From the NCBI GenBank assembly GCA_964520985.1, contig CAZFPB010000001.1:1364001-1428000 (forward strand): 64,000 nucleotides of DNA. The letters run 5' to 3'. The translations under genes and the position numbers were made by a program. Positions 57,742-64,000 of the stretch are shown here, one piece after another. This stretch comes from CAYSGL01 sp964520985. GTDB taxonomy: Bacteria; Pseudomonadota; Alphaproteobacteria; Micavibrionales; Micavibrionaceae. The notes under the pieces were generated by a model. The model worked only from the letters and a program-made list of their open reading frames with translations. It was not told where the DNA came from and searched no databases. The number at the start of each line of letters is the position of its first letter. The first letter of the stretch is position 1.

Positions 57742-60700
57742 TTAGACAACGATGTTGCCGTTTTGCAACAAGCTGTCGATATCCAGATCGGCCAGACCAT
57801 CCAGACGGGCGATGTCTACTGCCTGCGAAATATCGCCGGAGCCGGTGACATCCACCGAGATAACGGTATCGCCGCCTTCTTGGCGCAGGTAGACGAAATC
57901 GTTGATCGCATCTGTCACATCGTCCTGTGTTTGCAGGATAGAGGACAGGTCGATCTTATCGCCTTCGGCCACGTTGAAGTTATGAACCGTGGTCGCTACT
58001 TCGCCAATGGCGGTGAACAAGAAGGCATCAGCCCCGTCATCCCCATATACATTTGCAAGACCTTCGGTTTCAACAGCCGTATAGCCTTTGTCATATCCGA
58101 ACCAGGCATCAACGATCTCACGCTCCGTGCCGTCGGCCAGGATGTAAGAGCTGACATGCGAGATCCAGCTGCCTTCGATGTAGACGCCTTCCGGCATCGT
58201 GGCTGTCAGGCGCATCCCGACGATACCGACCTGCTCGAGGGTGAGCATTTCGTTTGCATCGGATTTACCATCCTGGTTCAGGTCCTGCCAGACAATCAGG
58301 TCAGACCAGACAGCGTCTTTGGCATCGATAACGCCATCACCGTTATCGTCATAACTGGCCAGCTTGTCGAAGCCGTCCGTGAAGCCGTTCGTATCGCCGA
58401 ACAGTTCCGAGCGGTCATTGATCACGCCATCGCCGTTATGGTCGATTGCCAGCAGAGCGTCATCTTTACCAACCCAGGCCGTCTTATCAGCCACGCCATC
58501 ATTGTCGATGTCGAAGTTAACGCCGTTTTCCTTGCTGATCAGATCAATACCATTACCGTTCAGGTCGAGCACGAGCGGGCAACCATCGCCGCCGCCATCG
58601 CCGCCGCCATCGCCAATTGGTGGACGTGGTGGCGTGATAGTCGCGACCGTGATTTTCAGAGTTGCACTATCTTTATCGCCGTCGGCATCCTGGATCGAAT
58701 ACGTGAAGCTATCCGTGCCGCCAGCGTTCGATTTACGGGTGTAGGTGTAAGAACCGTCAGTCTTAACAACCAGCGTACCGTATCTGCCATCAAACGTTCC
58801 AACAGTCAGTAGTTTCAGACCACCATCCGGACCAGCCGTGTCATTCGTCAGGATGTTGCCTGTAACGCGGGTCTGGTTGGTGTTGACACTGTTCGTGTCA
58901 TCTTTTGCTGTTGGCGTGCCGTCTTTAGCCGCAACCGTCAGGATCGCCGTGTCCTTATCGCCATCGCCATCGGTGATGGTGTAAGTGAACTTGTCCGTAC
59001 CGTTGGCCAGGTTTTTCGCCGTGTAGGTGTAGGCACCGGACTTACTGATTTCCAGCGTGCCATATTCGCCGACAATCTTGAGCGTACCCGACGCTGGCAC
59101 TGTGTAAGTTTTCGTACCAAACTGCACGGCCGTTACGTTTGTCGTGGTGTCCTGACCTTTTGTATCGTTGGTCATGACATTACCGGTTAGTGTTGGATCC
59201 GTACCTTTGGTCGAGCCGCCATTATCGTCTTTGGCTACTGGCGCATCGTCCAGAACCTTGACCACGATCGTGCCGTTGTCCTTATCGCCGTCCTTATCGG
59301 TTGCGGTGATACCGAAGTTCAGGTTGATTGCATCGTTCGGATCTGTGGCATCCGCATGATCAAGCTGCTGAAGCAGTTTGAACGAGTAGCTGCCGTCTGC
59401 GGCGATGGTCATCGTGAATACGGTGACACTGCCCGCTTTACCGGTGTAGACGCCGTTGGCATAGGTAACGGTCACTGCTGTACCGAGGTACGACAGCTTG
59501 CCGCCTTCACGCGAACCGCTCGACGAGAACGAACCATTAGCTGTCACCGAACCCGCGCCATCAGAGCCGTAATCGACCGTGACTTTACCGGTTTTGGTGA
59601 TCGCACCGCTCGCCAGGCTGGTTTCATCAACCGATACCGAACCGGTTGCTGTACCGCTGCCGTTGTTGGTGATTTCTGGCTCGCCGTCTTTCGCTGCAAC
59701 CGTCAGGACCGCCGTATCCGTATCACCATCATAGTCTTTAATGGTGTAGGTGAACTTGTCCGTGCCGTTCGCACCGTTTTTCGCGGTGTAGGTGTAGGCA
59801 CCGGTGCTATTGATAACCAGCGTGCCGTATGTGCCAACAACCGTTACGTTTCCTGTAGCAGGAACGTTGATCGTCTGGGTGCCGAACTTCACTTGCGTGA
59901 CCGTGACTGCCGTGTCTTGACCTGTCGTGTCATTGGTCATGACATTGCCTGTCAGTTTCGTGTTCGTGCCGCTCGTCGTGCCGCCATTGTCGTCTTTGGC
60001 AACCGGCGCATCGTCCAGAACCTTGATCACGATTGTCCCGTTATCCTTATCACCATCCTTGTCGGAAGCGGTGATACCGAAGTTCAGGTTGATCGCATCA
60101 TTCGGGTTGCTGCCGTCAGCATGATCCAGTTGCTGGAACTGCTTGAACGAGTAGGAACCATCAGCGGCGATCGTCATCGTGAAGACTGTAACGCTGCCGG
60201 CTTTACCGGTGTAGACACCGTTTGCATAGGTCACCGTGACAGCCGTGCCGTTATAGGACAGCTTGCCGCCTGTTTGCGAACCGCTCGAGGAGAACGAACC
60301 GTTGGCTGTAACCGAACCAGCACCATCGGAGCCATAATCGACCGTGACTTTACCGGTTTTGGTAATCGCGCCGCTCGCCAGGCTGGTTTCATCAACCGAT
60401 ACCGAACCGGTTGCTGTACCGCTGCCGTTGTCGGTGATTTCAGGTTCGCCATCTTTTGTGGCAACCGTCAGGACAGCCGTATCCGTGTCACCATCATAGT
60501 CTTTGATGGTGTAGGTGAATTTGTCCGTGCCTTCTGCACCGTTTTTCGCGGTGTAGGTGTAGGCACCGTTGCTGCCGATTACCAGCGTGCCGTACGTGCC
60601 GACAATGCTGATTGTGCCCGTTGCTGGAACATTGACCGTCTGGCTGCCAAATGTCACTTTCGTGACAGTGACTGCCGTATCCTGACCTTTTGTATCATTG

Positions 60701-63700
60701 GTCATGACATTTCCTGTCAGCGTCGCATCCGTCCCTTTGGTCGAACCGCCATTGTCATCCTTGGCAACTGGCGCATCATCCAGAACCTTGACAGTGATTG
60801 TACCCGTACCTTTATCGCCATCCTTGTCGGTGGCAACTACGCCGAAGACCAGGTTGATCGAGTCGTTCGGGTTGGTGCCATCGGCATGATCCAGTTGCTG
60901 GAACTGCTTGAACGAGTAGGAACCATCAGCGGCGATCGTCATCGTGAAGATCGTCGTGCTGCCGGCTTTAGCGGTGTATACGCCATCGGCGTAGCTCACC
61001 GTGACTGCCGCGCCGTTGTAGGACAGTTTGCCGCCTGTTTGCGAGCCGTTCGAAGAGAACGAACCGTTACCAGCAACCGATCCCGGTGCATCTGGACCGT
61101 AGTTAACGGTTACTTTGCCCGTTTGCGTGATCGTGCCGTCTGCCAGGTTGGTTTCATCAACGCTGGTCGAGCCATTCGTTACAACCGGAGCGGTCGTATC
61201 TTTGGTTGTGATAGTCAGCGTTGTTGTCGATGTATCACCGTCTCTGTCGGTAATCGTGTAGTTGAATTTATCAACACCGTTCGTGCCATTTTTCGCCGTG
61301 TAGGTGTACTCACCGCGGCTGTTGATGACCAGCGTACCATACGTGCCGACAATCGTTACGTTACCTGTGGCAGGAACGTTTACAGTTGTCGAACCGATCG
61401 TCACTTTCGTCACCAGCGTCGGGCCGTCCTGGCTCTCAGTGTCGTTTGTTACAACATTGCCTGTAACCACTTTGCCTTCGTCGACTGTTTTAGCATCAGC
61501 AACGGCAACCGGGCCGTCATCTTTCACATCAACGCGGACATACGTATCAACAAAGTCGCCGTCTTCGTCTGTCGCGCGGATGCCGAAGCCCAGCGTGATG
61601 ATGTCATTCGGGTCTGACTTGTCAGCATGATCCAGCGTGTCGAGCAACGTGAATTTGTAGTTGCCTTCATCATCGATCGTGAAGGTAAAGATCGTGCGGC
61701 TGCCGGCTTTACCTGTGTAAACACCGTCTGCGTGCGTGATCGTCACAGCTTGACCTTGCGATGTCAGCGAACCGCCAGCAACCGAACCAGTCGCTTGGAA
61801 GTTGCCGTTCGCAATGAATGGATCGACTGCTGCCGGACCATCGTTACCGAAGTCAACAACGACTTTACCGGTGACGTTCTGATTGCCGTCTTTCAGGTCC
61901 GTTTCATCCGCCGCTGGCGTTTCAGCCAGTGCAGCGCGGGCCGATGCCGAGGATACGATGCGTGGGCCGTCATCCGATACATTGATGCGGATCGTGCCAT
62001 CTTTCGTATCGCCATCGAAATCTTTCAGTTTCACACCGAAGTTCAGCGTGATGATTTCATCTGGGCGTGTACGATCGCCATGATCCATCGTTTGGTACAG
62101 GTTGAATTTGTACGTCCCGTTATTGCTCAGAACCAAATCGAACACTTTCACCGAGCCGGCCATGCCAACATAGGTGCCTGTCGAAGCGTTGTAAGAAACA
62201 ACGATCGCAGTGCCTTTATGGCTCAGAACACCTTTGTCAACTTCACCAGTTGCAGAGAACGTACCGTTACCAACCACTGCGCCGGTTTTGGCTGCGCCAT
62301 CCTGACCAAAGCTGGAGGCAACCGAACCTGTAGCGCTTTGCGTGCCAGTATTCAGCTGACGCTCTTGTACCGAACCTGTGACATTCACAGCGAGCGGTGC
62401 ATCGTCCAGAACTTTTACTGTGATCGTACCAGTACCTTTGTCGCCGTCCTTATCGGTTGCGACAACGCCGAAGACCAGGTTGATCGCATCGTTGGCATTG
62501 GTACCGTCCGCGTGATCCAGTTGTTGGAACTGCTTGTAAGAGTAAGTGCCATCAGCATTGATCGTCATGGTGAAGATCGTCGTGCTGCCAGCCTTACCGG
62601 TGTAGACGCCGTTGGCGTATGTCACGGTTACAGCTGTGCCGCTATAGGACAGTTTGCCACCTGTTTGCGAGCCGTTTGAGGAGAACGAACCGTTACCGGA
62701 AACCGAACCTGCTGCATCGCCGTTGTAGTTAACGCTGACTTTGCCGGTTTCCGTGATAGTGCCAGCCGACAGGCTTGTTTCATCGACAACTTCAGCTGCA
62801 TTCACGACAACAGGAACACCCGTGTCTGTGGATGTGATGGTCAGCGTCGCTGTATCGGAGTCCCCATCTGCATCGACCAGTGTGTAGGTGAAGATGTCTT
62901 TGCCGTTTTCACCTTTGTTGGCCGTGTAGGTGTAAGCGCCGGTTTTGCCGATCACCAGTGTGCCGTATTCACCCACAATGGTAACGGTGCCCGTTGCCGG
63001 AACCGTGTAAGTTTTCGTGCCAAACTTCACCGTTGTGACAGTGGCCGGGCTATCTGTGCCAGCGCTATCATTGGTTGTGACGTTAGCTGTAACCGATTTG
63101 CCTTCATCTACCGTGTTGGTGTCATTGACTGCTGTTGGAACGCCGTCTTTGGCTACAACAGTCAGGACAGCCGATGATGTATCACCATCGAAGTCTTTGA
63201 TCGTGTAGGTGAAAGCATCCGTGCCGTTGGCCAGGTTCTTCGCTGTGTAGGTGTAAGCACCCGTGCTGTTGATAACCAGCGTGCCATACGCACCGACAAT
63301 CGTAATGTTGCCGGTTGCTGGAACAGCAATCGTTTGGGTGCCGAACTTCACAGCCGTTACTGTGACAGCTGTATCTTGACCTGTCGCGTCATTGGTCATG
63401 ACATTGCCTGTCAGTTTTGGATTTGTGCCGCTTGTCGTGCCGCCATTGTCGTCTTTGGCAACCGGAGCATCGTCCAGAACTTTGACCACGATTGTACCGG
63501 CATCTTTATCGCCATCTTTATCAGAGGCTGTGATACCGAAGTTCAGGTTGATCGCATCGTTCGGGTTTGCGCCATCAGCATGATCCAGCTGCTGGAATTG
63601 TTTAAACGAGTAGCTACCGTCAGCGGCGATCGTCATAGTGAAGATCGTCGTACTGCCCGCTTTACCGGTATATACGCCGTTTGCATAGGTCACCGTGACA

Positions 63701-64000
63701 GCCGTGCCGTTGTAGGACAACTTACCACCTGTTTGCGACCCGCTTGAAGAGAACGAACCGTTCCCAGCGACAGACCCTGCGCCATCGCTGCCGTAATCGA
63801 CCGTGACTTTACCAGTTTTGGTGATCGTGCCGCCGGACAGGCTGGTTTCGTCAACCGAAACCGCGCCTTCTACGCTGCCGCTACCGTTATCGGTGATTTC
63901 CGGTGTGCCGTCTTTGGCTACAACAGTCAGGACAGCCGATGATGTATCACCATCGAAGTCTTTAATCGTGTAGGCAAACTTATCCGTACCATTCGCACCG
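57742..64000 (-). CDS. Giant repeat adhesin exported by type I secretion (5' end outside window)
   Basis: Seen: 2085 residues, open to the right edge with no start in view. About 1780 residues are alternating beta-rich repeats (see repeat entry). A Gly/Asp/Pro linker (PPRPPIGDGGGDGGG) leads to a region of about 170 residues with calcium-binding loops: DLNGNGIDL, DIDNDGVAD, DHNGDGVINDRSELFGD, DDNGDGVID and DLNQDGKSD. The last 90 residues (VYGDDGADAFLF, GDKIDLSSIL, DTVISVDVTGSGD) match the type I secretion C-terminal target domain of VC_A0849 type. No RTX nonapeptide block is visible. Known: LapA/BapA-like adhesins of this form hold cells to surfaces. The adjacent tolC, ABC and hlyD genes are the likely export system. 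The N-terminal retention module, if any, is outside the window. Confidence 0.9.
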   Translation of the reverse strand, partial: GANGTDKFAYTIKDFDGDTSSAVLTVVAKDGTPEITDNGSGSVEGAVSVDETSLSGGTITKTGKVTVDYGSDGAGSVAGNGSFSSSGSQTGGKLSYNGTAVTVTYANGVYTGKAGSTTIFTMTIAADGSYSFKQFQQLDHADGANPNDAINLNFGITASDKDGDKDAGTIVVKVLDDAPVAKDDNGGTTSGTNPKLTGNVMTNDATGQDTAVTVTAVKFGTQTIAVPATGNITIVGAYGTLVINSTGAYTYTAKNLANGTDAFTYTIKDFDGDTSSAVLTVVAKDGVPTAVNDTNTVDEGKSVTANVTTNDSAGTDSPATVTTVKFGTKTYTVPATGTVTIVGEYGTLVIGKTGAYTYTANKGENGKDIFTYTLVDADGDSDTATLTITSTDTGVPVVVNAAEVVDETSLSAGTITETGKVSVNYNGDAAGSVSGNGSFSSNGSQTGGKLSYSGTAVTVTYANGVYTGKAGSTTIFTMTINADGTYSYKQFQQLDHADGTNANDAINLVFGVVATDKDGDKGTGTITVKVLDDAPLAVNVTGSVQERQLNTGTQSATGSVASSFGQDGAAKTGAVVGNGTFSATGEVDKGVLSHKGTAIVVSYNASTGTYVGMAGSVKVFDLVLSNNGTYKFNLYQTMDHGDRTRPDEIITLNFGVKLKDFDGDTKDGTIRINVSDDGPRIVSSASARAALAETPAADETDLKDGNQNVTGKVVVDFGNDGPAAVDPFIANGNFQATGSVAGGSLTSQGQAVTITHADGVYTGKAGSRTIFTFTIDDEGNYKFTLLDTLDHADKSDPNDIITLGFGIRATDEDGDFVDTYVRVDVKDDGPVAVADAKTVDEGKVVTGNVVTNDTESQDGPTLVTKVTIGSTTVNVPATGNVTIVGTYGTLVINSRGEYTYTAKNGTNGVDKFNYTITDRDGDTSTTTLTITTKDTTAPVVTNGSTSVDETNLADGTITQTGKVTVNYGPDAPGSVAGNGSFSSNGSQTGGKLSYNGAAVTVSYADGVYTAKAGSTTIFTMTIAADGSYSFKQFQQLDHADGTNPNDSINLVFGVVATDKDGDKGTGTITVKVLDDAPVAKDDNGGSTKGTDATLTGNVMTNDTKGQDTAVTVTKVTFGSQTVNVPATGTISIVGTYGTLVIGSNGAYTYTAKNGAEGTDKFTYTIKDYDGDTDTAVLTVATKDGEPEITDNGSGTATGSVSVDETSLASGAITKTGKVTVDYGSDGAGSVTANGSFSSSGSQTGGKLSYNGTAVTVTYANGVYTGKAGSVTVFTMTIAADGSYSFKQFQQLDHADGSNPNDAINLNFGITASDKDGDKDNGTIVIKVLDDAPVAKDDNGGTTSGTNTKLTGNVMTNDTTGQDTAVTVTQVKFGTQTINVPATGNVTVVGTYGTLVINSTGAYTYTAKNGANGTDKFTYTIKDYDGDTDTAVLTVAAKDGEPEITNNGSGTATGSVSVDETSLASGAITKTGKVTVDYGSDGAGSVTANGSFSSSGSREGGKLSYLGTAVTVTYANGVYTGKAGSVTVFTMTIAADGSYSFKLLQQLDHADATDPNDAINLNFGITATDKDGDKDNGTIVVKVLDDAPVAKDDNGGSTKGTDPTLTGNVMTNDTKGQDTTTNVTAVQFGTKTYTVPASGTLKIVGEYGTLEISKSGAYTYTAKNLANGTDKFTYTITDGDGDKDTAILTVAAKDGTPTAKDDTNSVNTNQTRVTGNILTNDTAGPDGGLKLLTVGTFDGRYGTLVVKTDGSYTYTRKSNAGGTDSFTYSIQDADGDKDSATLKITVATITPPRPPIGDGGGDGGGDGCPLVLDLNGNGIDLISKENGVNFDIDNDGVADKTAWVGKDDALLAIDHNGDGVINDRSELFGDTNGFTDGFDKLASYDDNGDGVIDAKDAVWSDLIVWQDLNQDGKSDANEMLTLEQVGIVGMRLTATMPEGVYIEGSWISHVSSYILADGTEREIVDAWFGYDKGYTAVETEGLANVYGDDGADAFLFTAIGEVATTVHNFNVAEGDKIDLSSILQTQDDVTDAINDFVYLRQEGGDTVISVDVTGSGDISQAVDIARLDGLADLDIDSLLQNGNIVV
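58640..64000 (-). repeat. Alternating A/B protein repeats of the adhesin
   Basis: Two module types alternate. Module A (about 145 residues) has TGKVTVDYGSDGAGSV, NGSFSS-GSQTGGKLSY, YANGVYTGKAGS, QQLDHADG-NPNDAINL and ends TIVVKVLDDAP, like T1SS-143/DUF5801 repeats. Module B (about 105 residues) has LTGNVMTNDT-GQDT, VPATG, YGTLVI-S-GAYTYTAKN, FTYTIKD-DGDT and ends AVLTVAAKDG, a VCBS/cadherin-like unit. About seven A and seven complete B modules are visible plus a partial B at the edge. Two A modules near 60800-62400 are divergent. The most alike A-B units lie 765 bases apart (anchor positions 59581 and 60346) and are nearly identical in DNA, which indicates recent duplication. Confidence 0.88.

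Noticed and set aside
59356..61617. 753-codon open frame antisense to the adhesin repeats
   Set aside because: It is an artefact of repetitive, stop-poor codons in the opposite strand. It repeats with the same period as the adhesin modules and has no start signal or family resemblance.
58640..64000. CRISPR-like periodicity
   Set aside because: The repeats are long, coding and contiguous, with conserved protein modules; no short repeat-spacer structure.

Overview
The window (about 53% G+C by impression) reads as chromosomal sequence of an alphaproteobacterium. The evidence is the DivK and PleD regulators side by side, an HdaA with a sliding-clamp motif, an EipB-type envelope protein, an aa3-oxidase subunit IV of the proteobacterial type, an L33 without zinc cysteines, and the plsY-dprA-topA gene order. 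A deep-branching lineage such as the Micavibrio-like bacteria would fit, but that is inference. I saw no tRNA, rRNA, CRISPR array, insertion sequence or prophage.

Layout. 1-1444: 5' part of an ABC exporter. 1755-5659: RNase R, a PhoH-family ATPase and ribosomal protein L33. 5709-9435: c-di-GMP and cell-cycle signalling (PleD, DivK, a second GGDEF protein) and EipB. 9629-15162: housekeeping genes (cysteine hydrolase, HAD phosphatase, HdaA, AI-2E transporter, DUF2066, PurM, COX IV). 15226-26445: two large hybrid histidine kinases flank Ndk, SdhCDA, a Tat-exported MsrB-like protein lacking key residues, PdxY, DUF6314 and Asd.

26442-38245 is the most unusual part: an 11-kb operon-like block encoding a type IVb-pilus/type II secretion-like machine. 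It encodes a stand-alone receiver, a lipoprotein secretin, a periplasmic protein joining three immunoglobulin-like ASH domains to a PilP-like tail, a GspE/PilB ATPase, a GspF/PilC platform protein, two unrecognised single-membrane-span proteins and three prepilin-like proteins. A minimal prepilin peptidase is divergent from it. 38229-44739 holds a class III CoA-transferase, pyrB, plsY, dprA and topA.

44741-51443 holds an unknown protein, TrxA behind an RpoH-like promoter, a second ABC exporter, InfC with an apparent AUA start codon, an unknown protein and ThrS. 51507-64000 is a type I secretion locus (HlyD-type adaptor, ABC transporter with a C39-like domain, TolC) next to a giant repeat adhesin that runs off the window. 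Diguanylate cyclases, the pilus-like machine and the adhesin together suggest an organism that regulates surface attachment, but no direct regulatory link between these loci is visible here.
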